Positions 51,587 through 60,977 of a stretch of 64,000 nt of DNA are shown here, piece after piece. Source of the stretch: CBDUXT01 sp965371245 (lineage in GTDB: Bacteria > Planctomycetota > Phycisphaerae > UBA1845); contig CBDUXT010000003.1 in the NCBI GenBank assembly GCA_965371245.1, positions 1 to 64,000 on the forward strand, in the 5' to 3' direction. The position numbers and the translations under genes are program-made. Under the pieces are notes generated by a model. That model was not told the origin of the DNA and did no database searches. It saw only the letters and a list, made by a program, of their open reading frames with translations. The stretch's first letter is position 1. The number at the start of each line of letters is the position of its first letter.

Positions 51587-53680
51587 ATGAGTTTGCGAAA
51601 CAAGCGCAGCCGTGCGTGGCTGTTCGATCTGGTGCGGGTTCTTTCGATCGTTTGCGTTGGGCTCGTGCTGGCCTGCGGTAACCTCGGCCAGGGTTGCACC
51701 GGCACCGTGACGGGTGGCGGAGACGCGGACAGCGACGGTGTGATCGACACGGCTGACAACTGTGTTAATGCCGCGAACGCAGACCAGGCCGATGCGGATG
51801 GCGACGACGTCGGCGACGCTTGCGACAACTGCGTCAGCATGGCGAACGCCGACCAGCTCGACACGGACGACGACGGCGTGGGCGACGTGTGCGACAACAG
51901 CCCGATGGATCCCAACCCTGGGCAAGGAGACGTCGATCTGGATGGCGTCGGGGACTTCAGCGACAACTGCCGAACCATCGCCAACCCCGATCAGGCGGAC
52001 GCCGACCTGGACGGTATCGGCGACCTGTGTGACAACTGTCCCAGCGCCCCGAACGACAGCCAGTTCGACATCGACGGCGATGGGTCCGGCGACGCCTGCG
52101 ACAACTGCGCGAATCTGCCGAACGAGGACCAGGTCGATTCGGACAACGACGATGTCGGGAACATCTGCGATAACTGTTCCGGCACCCCCAACACCGATCA
52201 GATCGACACGGACGGCAACGGCGTCGGCGATGCGTGTGAAGGCGATCGGGACAACGATGGCGTGTCGGACGCAATCGATAACTGTGTGGGCGTGGACAAC
52301 GCCGATCAGGCGAATGCGGATGGAGACACGCTGGGCGATGCCTGCGACAACTGTCCGGCGAACAGCAATGAGCTTCAGATCGACGATGACGCCGACGGCG
52401 TCGGGAACGAATGCGACAACTGTCCGGATGACGCCAACGCCGACCAGGCCGACTCGGAGGAGGACAGTTCGGGTAACGTTGTCGGCGACGGCTTTGGGGA
52501 TGTTTGCGACAACTGCGAGTTCACCATCACAACAAACCAGGACGACGCGGACGGCGACGGCGTGGGTGACGCCTGTGAGGGCGATCGGGACAACGACGGT
52601 GTGATCGATGACGACGATGTTTGCCCTGATGACCCGGACAACGACACGGATAGCGATGGGATCTGCGGGGACGTGGACAATTGCCCAAGTGTAGACAACC
52701 CTGACCAGGCTGACGGTAATGGAAATGGCATCGGTGATGCGTGCGATTCGACATCGCCTCAGAATCAGACCGTGACCATCGACCTCGGGAGCCGGCGGAC
52801 GTTCCCCTGTGAACCGCCGGTTACGCTAACGGCCGGCAGCTCCGCGTCCGGCGCTTCGTTTACATGGACCAAGGCGACGATCGGAGGACCGGTTCTTCCC
52901 GACGCCAATTTTGTCATCAACGGAAACGAGGCCACCTTCTCCGCCCCAACCGACCCCGCCTTCTCGCAGGCCACCTTCCGGTTTGTCGTGACCGCGACGG
53001 CGAGCGGTTTCAACCCGGGCAACGCCTCCGTCGAGTTCGAGATGCCGTTGTTCGACGCCGACACTCAGGTCGCCACCAAGAGCAGCGGCGCCGTGGCGGG
53101 CTGTGTACCGCCCGCCGCCTGCGAAATCGTCACCCTGCGATTCGGCGATGACGTTCCGTCCGGCTGGGGTGTGGATGTCGGCAACTGTTGGACCCAGGTC
53201 GTCGGCGTCGGCGACCCCGTGGTCGAGATCAACAACCCGTGCAGCTCGCCCACCACGTTCGACGCGCCGGAGGTGACGACGACAACCGACCTGGTCTTCA
53301 CGGTTCAAGCGACCGGCTGTCCCGGCGAAACATTGGGCGGAACGGTCACGGTTCCCGTACAGGTCGCCACGGTCACGTTGGATCTCTCATCCGCCGGCCC
53401 GCTGGCTCCCGGCCAAACGCTCACCTTGGACGACCCGCAGTTTCTTACGCTTACCAGCATTGACCCGAACGACGTCACGTTCCTCTTCTCTGCGGGGTCG
53501 GTCGGGAACGGATCGCTGCCGGCGGGGGTCGTGGTCACGATCGACCAGAACACATCGGTGCTCACTGTCGTCACCGGTCCGGCGAGCGGCACGCAAGACA
53601 TCACGATCACGGTCCAGGTCATCGGCACGGCCGGCTTTCTGGCCAGCGACACCGCGACGATCGGCATTTCCGCTCCGTAG
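51587..53680 (+). CDS. thrombospondin type 3 repeat lipoprotein
   Basis: A protein of 697 residues. A signal segment ends in VGLVLAC, so Cys30 may be lipidated. Then come about a dozen calcium-binding thrombospondin type 3 repeats (about 45-385), each of the DADGDGVGDACDNC type with Asp-rich loops. The last 300 residues form beta-rich domains with a Pro/Thr/Gly composition, possibly Ig-like. It is probably exposed on the cell surface and stiffened by Ca2+. The repeat DNA explains the high Asp content. No partner is adjacent; a terminator follows at 53713. Confidence 0.88.
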   Translation: MSLRNKRSRAWLFDLVRVLSIVCVGLVLACGNLGQGCTGTVTGGGDADSDGVIDTADNCVNAANADQADADGDDVGDACDNCVSMANADQLDTDDDGVGDVCDNSPMDPNPGQGDVDLDGVGDFSDNCRTIANPDQADADLDGIGDLCDNCPSAPNDSQFDIDGDGSGDACDNCANLPNEDQVDSDNDDVGNICDNCSGTPNTDQIDTDGNGVGDACEGDRDNDGVSDAIDNCVGVDNADQANADGDTLGDACDNCPANSNELQIDDDADGVGNECDNCPDDANADQADSEEDSSGNVVGDGFGDVCDNCEFTITTNQDDADGDGVGDACEGDRDNDGVIDDDDVCPDDPDNDTDSDGICGDVDNCPSVDNPDQADGNGNGIGDACDSTSPQNQTVTIDLGSRRTFPCEPPVTLTAGSSASGASFTWTKATIGGPVLPDANFVINGNEATFSAPTDPAFSQATFRFVVTATASGFNPGNASVEFEMPLFDADTQVATKSSGAVAGCVPPAACEIVTLRFGDDVPSGWGVDVGNCWTQVVGVGDPVVEINNPCSSPTTFDAPEVTTTTDLVFTVQATGCPGETLGGTVTVPVQVATVTLDLSSAGPLAPGQTLTLDDPQFLTLTSIDPNDVTFLFSAGSVGNGSLPAGVVVTIDQNTSVLTVVTGPASGTQDITITVQVIGTAGFLASDTATIGISAP

Positions 53681-53712
53681 CCCGGTCGCGGATCCGTCAT
53701 TTCGAATCTCTC

Positions 53713-53745
53713 CACGGGCAAGCTCTCGGGCTTGCCCGTGTTCTT
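53713..53745 (+). terminator. intrinsic terminator of the repeat lipoprotein gene
   Basis: A perfect 11-base stem CACGGGCAAGC (53713-53723) pairs with GCTTGCCCGTG (53730-53740) over a 6-base loop, followed by TTCTTG. It lies 33 bases past the stop. Confidence 0.8.
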
Positions 53746-53879
53746 GCGCGGCGGGCGTCGCGTGGCGACCTCCCAAAAGTCCGGACCGGGCTATTCCCTG
53801 GACTTTCTGACAGGTGTCGGCGTGGTGCCACGTCACATGGGTTTGACGCTCTATGTGGCCCGTAGGGCTCCTACCTTCT

Positions 53880-53980
53880 TTCAGAGGACCGGGAGAACCG
53901 GCTTGGCGGCGGGCGCGAGCCCGGTGGCGTGTTGACACCGGGGTTCGCGGGCTGGCGCCTGCGGCTCCGACTGCACGCAT
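53880..53980 (+). repeat. double-palindrome dispersed repeat, copy 4 (diverged)
   Basis: Begins TTTCAGAGGACCGGG, like copy 2, with a GGGCGCGAGCCCGGTGGCGTG first palindrome. A second GC-rich stem GCGGGCTGGCGCCTGC then leads into GGCTCCGAC. Confidence 0.65.
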
Positions 53981-54141
53981 TCCTCCCGCGGGAAGCTTGA
54001 CAGCCCCTTTCACGGCTTGACAGCCCTTCACGACTTGCTATGTTTCGCGCCTTCAGGCGTGTCACCAGGCCACAGAAGGGGGATTCCGAAGCCAGCGATG
54101 GGGAGCGCCATTCCGGCGGGTGATCGTGGAGGACCAGCAAC

Positions 54142-55092
54142 ATGATTCGCGTAACGAATCTGACAAAGTATTACGGGTCGCTGCGGGCGGTGAACGACAT
54201 CTCGTTCCATGTCGAGCGCGGCGGGGTCGTGGGTTTCCTGGGGCCTAACGGCGCGGGCAAGAGCACGACGATTAGAATCCTGGCGTGCTACCATCCGGCC
54301 TCCAGCGGGTCGGCTTCGGTGGCCGGCTTCGATGTCCGCGAGCAATCGATCGAGGTTCGTCGCAACATCGGGTACTTGCCCGAATCCACGCCGCTCTACC
54401 CGGACATGCGGGCACGGGAGTATCTCTCGTTCCGTGGGAAGCTGCGTGGGCTGTCGCTTGCGGAGCGTACGGCCGCGATCCGCCGGGTGACGGAGCGGTG
54501 CTGGCTTGGCGAGTTCATCGATCGCCCGATCGGCCAGCTCTCCAAAGGGATGAAGCAGCGCGTCGGTCTGGCCGATGCGCTGTTGCACGACCCCGCGGTG
54601 CTGATCCTCGACGAGCCGACGATCGGGCTGGATCCGACGCAGATTCGAGAAACGCGCGCGCTGATCAGTGAACTGGGCGAGAAACACACCGTCCTGTTGA
54701 GTTCGCACATTCTTCCCGAGGTCGAGCAGATCTGTGATCGCACGATCATCATTGCCGCCGGGAGCATTGTGGCCACCGGCTCGCCGGACGAACTTCGCAA
54801 TCAACTCCGGGCGAAGGCCCGCGTGATCGCCGAGATGAGCGGTGCGGCGGAGGAGGAAGTGGCTCGCAGCACACGCGAGCTGTCCAGTGTCGAAGCGGTG
54901 GACGTCTCGTCGTCGAACGGTTGGGTTCGGCTGTCCATCGAACCCAAGCCCGACCACGACCCGCGCGAGGATCTCTTCAAGCTGACGACGTCCAAGGGCT
55001 GGTCGCTTCGCGAGCTCAAACGCGAAGGTGCCAGCCTGGAAGACTTCTTCATTCAGATTATCGCAAAACAGCAACGCGGCGACCTGGAGTAA
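54142..55092 (+). CDS. ABC transporter ATP-binding protein (GldA-like)
   Basis: An ATPase of 316 residues with a Walker A GPNGAGKSTT (about residues 36-45), the signature LSKGMKQRVGLA and a Walker B AVLILDEPTIGLDP, followed by the His of LLSSHILP. The last 90 residues are an extra C-terminal domain of the kind seen in gliding-type (Gld) exporters. It pairs with the membrane protein at 55196 and the Gld-type protein at 55912. It probably energises export of a surface or lipid substrate. The ATG at 54142 is clean. Confidence 0.9.
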   Translation: MIRVTNLTKYYGSLRAVNDISFHVERGGVVGFLGPNGAGKSTTIRILACYHPASSGSASVAGFDVREQSIEVRRNIGYLPESTPLYPDMRAREYLSFRGKLRGLSLAERTAAIRRVTERCWLGEFIDRPIGQLSKGMKQRVGLADALLHDPAVLILDEPTIGLDPTQIRETRALISELGEKHTVLLSSHILPEVEQICDRTIIIAAGSIVATGSPDELRNQLRAKARVIAEMSGAAEEEVARSTRELSSVEAVDVSSSNGWVRLSIEPKPDHDPREDLFKLTTSKGWSLRELKREGASLEDFFIQIIAKQQRGDLE

Positions 55093-55195
55093 CCCGAGAA
55101 GGCTTTCCGGGCCGTTCCGCGGCGCCGCCCGCGGACGTGGGTCGAACCGTGGCTTGAACGAAGCGGTCGAAACGACTGAGTAGAGGGAGACGCTC

Positions 55196-55918
55196 TTGCA
55201 GAACATCACAACCATGGCGCGGCGTGAGCTCGGTGCCTATTTTCTGTCACCCATCGCCTATGCCGTTAGCACGGTCTTCCTTTTTTGCACAGGGTTGGCG
55301 TTCGGGCTGGGAACCTTTCGCAACGGCGAGGAGGCGTCGCTCCGCCCGCTCCTCGACTTCTGGATGGTCATGATTCTGCTGTTCGTGCTGCCGATGCTGA
55401 CCATGAGACTGCTCAGCGAAGAGTACCGCGCCGGCACGATCGAGACGCTGATTACGGCGCCGATCAGCGAGACGCAGATCGTCCTGGGTAAGTTCGCCGG
55501 CGCGTTCGTGTTTTTTCTTCTGCTTCTGGCTTCGCTCGTGCTCTATCCGATCCTGGTGGCGGCGCACGGCGCGTTCGACTGGCGCCTTCTCATCTGCAAC
55601 TGTTTGGGTTTGGTTTTGTTGGGGGGGTTGTACATTTCGGCGGGGCTGTTCTTCAGCGCTTGTACGCGACACCAGATCATCGCGGTCGTGCTCAGCTTCG
55701 CGCTATTGGCTTTGATGACGTTCGCGTTCGAAGGGCTTGCGCAGCTCAAACAGGTGGAAGGCTGGCCGCGGGCGGTGATGCAGCACCTGGCCATCCGCAC
55801 GCACTTCGCCGACTTCGTCCGGGGCATGGTGACGCTGAACCACGTCGTCTTCTTTTTGACGATGACCGGGCTGTTCTTGTTTCTCACCGTTAAGCGATTG
55901 GAGATGCGCCGATGGTAG
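55196..55918 (+). CDS. ABC-2 type permease (GldF-like)
   Basis: A permease of 240 residues with six helices. TTG is favoured as the start (55196) because AGGGAG at 55184-55189 lies six bases before it; an ATG (55214) is the alternative. The pattern MARRELGAYFLSPIAY, then MRLLSEEYRAGTIETLITAPI, is that of ABC-2 subunits linked to Gld. Its end overlaps the next gene by 7 bases. It likely forms the membrane channel with the ATPase upstream. Confidence 0.88.
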   Translation: MQNITTMARRELGAYFLSPIAYAVSTVFLFCTGLAFGLGTFRNGEEASLRPLLDFWMVMILLFVLPMLTMRLLSEEYRAGTIETLITAPISETQIVLGKFAGAFVFFLLLLASLVLYPILVAAHGAFDWRLLICNCLGLVLLGGLYISAGLFFSACTRHQIIAVVLSFALLALMTFAFEGLAQLKQVEGWPRAVMQHLAIRTHFADFVRGMVTLNHVVFFLTMTGLFLFLTVKRLEMRRW

Positions 55919-58056
55919 CCAACTCACGCGGCGACGGCGCCGCCACGACTGCGTCCACGGGGCGACGGTTCCTTGTCGGGACCAACGTCGTTGCGGCCAC
56001 CGCGCTGGCGGTCGGGATCGTCGTTGTGGCTCAACTGATCGCGTATCAAGCGGACGTGCGCGCGGACATGACGTCGTCCGGGGTGAACAGCCTCAGCGAG
56101 GGAACCGAGAAGCTCCTGCGGGGTGTTGAGAAGAACGTCCGCCTGACGTCGCTGTATTTCGAGACCGACCGCGAGGACGAAGACCAGTCATTGTATCGTC
56201 GGGCGTCGCAGGATCTCATCGATTTGTACCAGGCGACAAACCGGTCCAAGGTTCGCGCAGACTGGGTCAACCCCCTCAAGGATCACGAGAAGTTCGGCGA
56301 GCTTCTGGCCCGCCTCCGCGAGATGCCTTCTTTCAGGGAGGAAATCGACGCGTATACGGAGAGGACCGATCGGTACCGCAATGAACTGGACGACGCCATT
56401 CGTGCGTTGATTCAGACTGAGCTTGACTCGATCAACGGCGTTCGCTTGGGGCTGGGACAGTCCGACGGCACGGGCGTCATCGCCAGACTGGAAGAAGCGC
56501 TGACCAACATCAATACCGCGTTGGAGTCGACGCGCGAACAGGTGGACGATGCGTTCCAGGGGTCCAGTCCGCAGTACTCCGCCGCGGCCAACAGTCTGCG
56601 TGCTTTCTACAGCTCACTGAGTACGGCGCTGCAGAACATCGGCAGCTACGCGACCGGTCAGGCTCAATCCAACCCGTCGCTGCCGCCGGCGCAAGTGGAG
56701 TACCTTGAGGGGACTGCGAACCGGTTCGCCGGTGTATTGGCGGATGTCGAGGGCGAGAGGACAAAGCTCCAGGCGTTGGAGCCACTCAAGTACGAAGACC
56801 TTGCGATGCAGCTTGGGCCGACCTCGAACGCGTTGCTCGTGGAAACCGACGACGACGCCCGTGTCGTGGCCTTCAACGATGCGTGGCCGCCGGTGCAGCA
56901 GGGTGCGCGCGGACGCGCGGGATTCGGCAGTCGGGCTTTCAAAGGTGAGGAGAAGCTGACCTCCGCGATTTTGCGAGCGACGCACAAGGAGCAGACGTCC
57001 GTCGTGTTCGTCCGACACGGTGGGACCCCGTTGTTCTCCGCGGGCTTCATGCCCGGACAGCCGCGGTCTCCCTATGCAGCGATGAAGCAGCAGTTGGAGG
57101 ACGCCAACTTCATCGTGGCCGAGTGGGATCTCAAGACCGCCCCGGCGCCGCCGACGGTCGAGCCTACGCCGACCAGGACCATCTATTTTGTGCTCAAGCC
57201 GACCCCGCCGCGCCGCGGACCCATGGGCCAACCGAGCCCGGAGCCTCCCTTTGGACAGCAGCAGCGCCAGGCACTCGTCGATGCCCTGGGCGAGACGGGC
57301 CGGGCGCTGTTCGTGGCAGGTTGGAGTCAGTCCGCCTTTGGTCTCATGGGCGACACCTACGCCTACCACGACTACCTCAAGGACACGTGGGGGATCGACG
57401 TGAATGCCGACCGGCTCGTGATTTCGACGCGGAACGTCTCGCCCGGTAAGTACCTGGCGCAGAACGGCTTCCACATTCTTCGCGACGTCGACGTCACCAG
57501 GCACGACATCGTAAGCGGGGCGTTGGCACGCGAGCTGGGGCTGCCGACGGCGGCGCCGTTGAAGCTGGTCGAGCCGGCGCCGGAGGGCGTCGAGCATTTC
57601 CCGCTGGTGGTACAGCCGAAAACGGATGGCGTATGGGGAGAGTCCGACGTGTCCGGCTTTCTTCAGACGGCGCAGATGGGAGAGCCCTTCCCCAAGCAGG
57701 CGGATGACCTCGACGGGCCGTTCCCTATTGCGGTGGCGGCCACCAAGGGTGACGCCAAGGTTGTCGTGGTGAGTAGCTCGGATTTCGCGATGGATGCGAT
57801 CGCCTTCGCTCGCGGGCTCGTCCAGACGTCTCGCGGATTTTCGATTCGCTCGTTGAACCCGGGCAACATCATGCTGGTGGTGAACTCGCTTCACTGGCTC
57901 AACGACAACACCGAGTTCACGAACATCGGAAAGCCGATCGATGCGGCCGTGTTGGAGATTGCCGACGAGACGGCGGTTCAGGCCTTGACGATCTTCGTCT
58001 GGCCGTTTCTGGCAATCATCGGCGGGGGTGTCTCATGGTGGGTTCGACGTAGGTAG
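55912..58056 (+). CDS. Gld-type ABC accessory protein (GldG-like)
   Basis: A protein of 714 residues with an N-terminal helix (about 24-43), a large extracytoplasmic part and a C-terminal helix (about 690-710). Its TSSGVNSLSEGTEKLLR region and the helical coil (about 150-270) match the GldG family, which acts as a partner of the permease in gliding or export systems. Pro-rich inserts occur near 400-440. It overlaps the permease gene by 7 bases and precedes the DUF4340 gene by 6, so the four form one operon. Confidence 0.82.
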   Translation: MVANSRGDGAATTASTGRRFLVGTNVVAATALAVGIVVVAQLIAYQADVRADMTSSGVNSLSEGTEKLLRGVEKNVRLTSLYFETDREDEDQSLYRRASQDLIDLYQATNRSKVRADWVNPLKDHEKFGELLARLREMPSFREEIDAYTERTDRYRNELDDAIRALIQTELDSINGVRLGLGQSDGTGVIARLEEALTNINTALESTREQVDDAFQGSSPQYSAAANSLRAFYSSLSTALQNIGSYATGQAQSNPSLPPAQVEYLEGTANRFAGVLADVEGERTKLQALEPLKYEDLAMQLGPTSNALLVETDDDARVVAFNDAWPPVQQGARGRAGFGSRAFKGEEKLTSAILRATHKEQTSVVFVRHGGTPLFSAGFMPGQPRSPYAAMKQQLEDANFIVAEWDLKTAPAPPTVEPTPTRTIYFVLKPTPPRRGPMGQPSPEPPFGQQQRQALVDALGETGRALFVAGWSQSAFGLMGDTYAYHDYLKDTWGIDVNADRLVISTRNVSPGKYLAQNGFHILRDVDVTRHDIVSGALARELGLPTAAPLKLVEPAPEGVEHFPLVVQPKTDGVWGESDVSGFLQTAQMGEPFPKQADDLDGPFPIAVAATKGDAKVVVVSSSDFAMDAIAFARGLVQTSRGFSIRSLNPGNIMLVVNSLHWLNDNTEFTNIGKPIDAAVLEIADETAVQALTIFVWPFLAIIGGGVSWWVRRR

Positions 58057-58062
58057 AGGGCG

Positions 58063-60462
58063 ATGAATACCAAAACGACGCTGCTTCTGGCAATCACATT
58101 CGCGGTCCTCGGGGGCCTGTACTTCGTGTTGCAGTCGCGCCCCATGCCGGCGGCCGGCGCCCACGTGCCGCCTGCGCGTGGGATGGGCTCATCGGTGGCC
58201 ACACGTCCGCTGTCGGACACGGAACTCGGCGACGTCGTGAAGGTGATCTGTCAGCGAAAAGGCGAAGAGCCGTGGGTCTTCGAGAAAGAGACCGAGCCGC
58301 CGACGGTCGGCAGTGCCGGTTGGCGCATGACGTCCCCGCTGGAGATGAAGTGTACCGCCTTTGAGGTTGGCAACTTCTCGAATCGGCTCGGTCAACTGAA
58401 GTACGAGGTGAGTTACGCGCCGGGCGAGCCGGGCGCGGTGACGAGCACGCAGGCGGGCCTCGACCCACCGCAGGCCGTCGTGACCATGACCGATGTCGAT
58501 GGCGAGAGCCTGACGGTTGAGATCGGGAAACCCGCCTCCTCGCGCGAGACGTACGTTCGGCTTGGTGGAAGCGATACGATCTGCGTCGCCAAAGGCAACC
58601 TGAGCAGTCTGGTCAAGGATTCGGCGCTCGACTACCGGGAGAAGAGTTTTTGGAACTTCTCCGCGGACGACGTGACCCGTCTGGAGATCGATGATCGGTC
58701 CGACCCAGCCGCGCCCGTCGCGTACATCTTTGTTCGCGACGGATCGCAGTGGATGATCACGTCGCCGGTCGCCGCTCGGGCGACGTCGAAGGTTGGTGCC
58801 TGGGTCAGCGCGATGGGACGGCTTCGCGCGATCAAGTGGCACGCGGGCGATGCGACCAAGCTGGCGACGTACGGTCTGAAGACGCCCGTTCGCACCGTCC
58901 GGGTGACGGTCGAGGAGGAAGTGCCTTCCGACGAGCCATCGACGGACACCGAGTCCAACGATGAGACCGATGACATGGTGCCCGAGACGAAGGTAACCGT
59001 TTACGAACTGCACCTGTCCGACCAGTCGCCCATCGGCGAGGACACCAACATTTACGTCCGCACATCCGACGAGTCGGCCGTGGCGACCGTGGCCAAGAGA
59101 ACGATCGAAAAATCCAAGCCCCTGATGTCCGAGTGGCGGGAGATGAAGTTGACGGCGGTGAACGTCGCGTCCGCCACCGGTATCGAACTGACGACGAAGA
59201 GCGGGTCGGCCACATTCGTCAAGGAGGACGATGACTGGCGGTTCGACTCCGACGGGGGGCCGGCGGACAAGGCCCTGGTCACGGAGCTGCTGACCGCCGT
59301 GGCCGACCTGACCGCCGTCGCGTTTGAGGATGGCCCGCCCGACGAGGCGGCGTTTGGGCTGTTGGAACCCCAGGCACAGATCCGCCTGACGGTTCCAGGG
59401 CAGGACAGTCCCGAGAGAATCACGGTGGGCGGACTGACGCCGACCAAGCGTCTCGCCTATGTCCGGCGGAACGAGGTTTCCTCGGTGGGCAAGGTTCGTG
59501 CGGCCGCAATCGACAAGCTCATCCGGGGGCCTCAGATCTATCGCGATCGAAGCATCGTTGAGGCGCTACCCAGTGAGCTGCATCGACTGGTTATCACCGC
59601 CCCCAACCCGGTCACTGGTGAAGAGCGTTCGGTCACACTGGCGCGCGACGAGGGGGCGGTCGAGTGGCGCATGGTCGAACCGGTGGCGGCCGAGGTGCGC
59701 ACCAACCAGATGGACAAGCTCCTTGAACTGCTCGGAAGGCTCCGGGCCGAGGAAGTCGTCGCGGATGCGGAGGAGGCAACGGCCTACGGGCTTCACGCGC
59801 CCGGTGTGACGGTCGGTATTACTTATCAGCCGCCGACGGTGTTCCACGACGCGGAGGCTCCGACAATCGAGGGGACAACGGTCAAGAACGCCCAGATGGG
59901 GATCGTACCTGATCCGGCCACGTTTCAGTTGGCGATAGCCGTCCACGATGGAAAGTACTACGCCCGGCGCGAGAAACGTCCTACCGTGTATCGCGTAACT
60001 CGAGCGCTGTTCGACCAGCTCGGCCGCGAATACCGCAGTGACCGCGTTCTCGATTTCGCGGAGGACAAGGTCGAACGGTTCTCCATCCAAAAGGGGGACC
60101 AGGAACATGTCTTCCAGAAGCAGGGCGACCGGTGGGTCTATCAGGCCGAGCCCGACCTTCCGCTCGATGCTACGAAGGTCAAGAATCTGCTGCTTCAGAT
60201 TCGCGATTTACGTTGCAGCCTCTTCGCCCGATACGACGGCGAAGGAACGGCCGAGATGGGGTTGCAGACGCCCGTTCACACGGTGACCGTAACGGTGGCG
60301 GACTCCGCGGCGCTAACCCTCCGCGTGTCGTCCGAGTTGGCCGGCAGCGGACCCGAACGTGGCCACTACGCGACGGCCAGTGGGACCGAGGGGGTGTTCT
60401 TGCTCACGCCGGATTCGCTCAACCGTATCGAGGTCTCTCTGGAGAATCTCGAGGCGAAGTAA
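58063..60462 (+). CDS. DUF4340-domain protein
   Basis: A protein of 799 residues with one N-terminal membrane helix (about 5-22). A long extracytoplasmic part holds repeated beta-rich DUF4340 units (about 60-250, 330-480, 500-650, 680-790); each unit shows a YGLKTP-, FGLLEP-, YGLHAP- or MGLQTP-like turn. These proteins usually travel with Gld-type ABC genes, as here. Their role is unknown but may be to bind the exported substrate. The last of four genes in the operon. Confidence 0.85.
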   Translation: MNTKTTLLLAITFAVLGGLYFVLQSRPMPAAGAHVPPARGMGSSVATRPLSDTELGDVVKVICQRKGEEPWVFEKETEPPTVGSAGWRMTSPLEMKCTAFEVGNFSNRLGQLKYEVSYAPGEPGAVTSTQAGLDPPQAVVTMTDVDGESLTVEIGKPASSRETYVRLGGSDTICVAKGNLSSLVKDSALDYREKSFWNFSADDVTRLEIDDRSDPAAPVAYIFVRDGSQWMITSPVAARATSKVGAWVSAMGRLRAIKWHAGDATKLATYGLKTPVRTVRVTVEEEVPSDEPSTDTESNDETDDMVPETKVTVYELHLSDQSPIGEDTNIYVRTSDESAVATVAKRTIEKSKPLMSEWREMKLTAVNVASATGIELTTKSGSATFVKEDDDWRFDSDGGPADKALVTELLTAVADLTAVAFEDGPPDEAAFGLLEPQAQIRLTVPGQDSPERITVGGLTPTKRLAYVRRNEVSSVGKVRAAAIDKLIRGPQIYRDRSIVEALPSELHRLVITAPNPVTGEERSVTLARDEGAVEWRMVEPVAAEVRTNQMDKLLELLGRLRAEEVVADAEEATAYGLHAPGVTVGITYQPPTVFHDAEAPTIEGTTVKNAQMGIVPDPATFQLAIAVHDGKYYARREKRPTVYRVTRALFDQLGREYRSDRVLDFAEDKVERFSIQKGDQEHVFQKQGDRWVYQAEPDLPLDATKVKNLLLQIRDLRCSLFARYDGEGTAEMGLQTPVHTVTVTVADSAALTLRVSSELAGSGPERGHYATASGTEGVFLLTPDSLNRIEVSLENLEAK

Positions 60463-60977
60463 CGCCCGCGGGCGCACCGCGTCCGGTGTTTTCGTCGGGT
60501 CGGCCGTTTATCGGCTCCTGGGGGCGTTAACGCCAGACTTTCCGCTCTGAATTTCCTTCGATTTCTGCTTGAATCCCGTCCAGTACTGCACTAATATCCA
60601 AGCGAGTAACAGGATCGGGTTCTCGTATTACCTTTGCTCTGGCGAGGCGCATGGTTCCTGAATCGACCTTGTCCGGAGTCCATCGTTCGCCAAAGGAGGG
60701 TCTGCTTTGGTGTCCAATTCATCGGGCGAAGCATTGTCGGGCTTCTTCGGTTGTCCCGGCTGCTTCGAGTCTATCCGCCTACGGCGGGCACCGCCCCGGG
60801 TGCCATGACACCCGGGACAGTTGCAAATGAAGTATTGGCGAGGTTCCGCCTCACGCCAGAGCCCAAGGGGTTGGGCTTGGGGGCGTTTCCGGTGCTCCGG
60901 TTGATCCGAAGCCGGAAGCAAGCATGAGGCTTGGTAGGGCGATTGGGTCCAGAGTCCGCAAGGACAGGAAGTGAATT
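60463..60977. other. intergenic region with one hairpin
   Basis: About 515 bases, containing the stem at 60795-60816. No protein gene is evident; a moderately AT-rich block at 60540-60620 could hold a promoter for the regulator. Confidence 0.4.
60795..60816. repeat. short perfect palindrome
   Basis: CCCGGGTG (60795-60802) and CACCCGGG (60809-60816) form an 8-base stem with a 6-base loop. No T-run follows, so it is more likely a REP-like palindrome than a terminator. Confidence 0.6.

Larger units (their letters stand above)
53681..54141. other. intergenic region with terminator and a repeat
   Basis: About 460 bases. It contains a strong terminator (53713-53740), copy 4 of the double-palindrome repeat (53880-53980) and a doubled GACAGCCC...ACGGCTTGACAGCCC block near 54000-54030. 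No gene seen. Confidence 0.5.

Noticed and set aside
51720..52760. Tandem repeat DNA that might be a CRISPR or satellite
   Set aside because: It is the coding sequence of thrombospondin type 3 repeats (Asp-rich calcium loops) in one long frame; unit length and sequence vary as expected of protein repeats, with no spacer pattern.
54028..55215. A minus-strand frame of about 395 codons across the ABC ATPase
   Set aside because: It is the mirror of a strongly conserved ATPase gene with intact Walker and signature motifs, hence a shadow frame.
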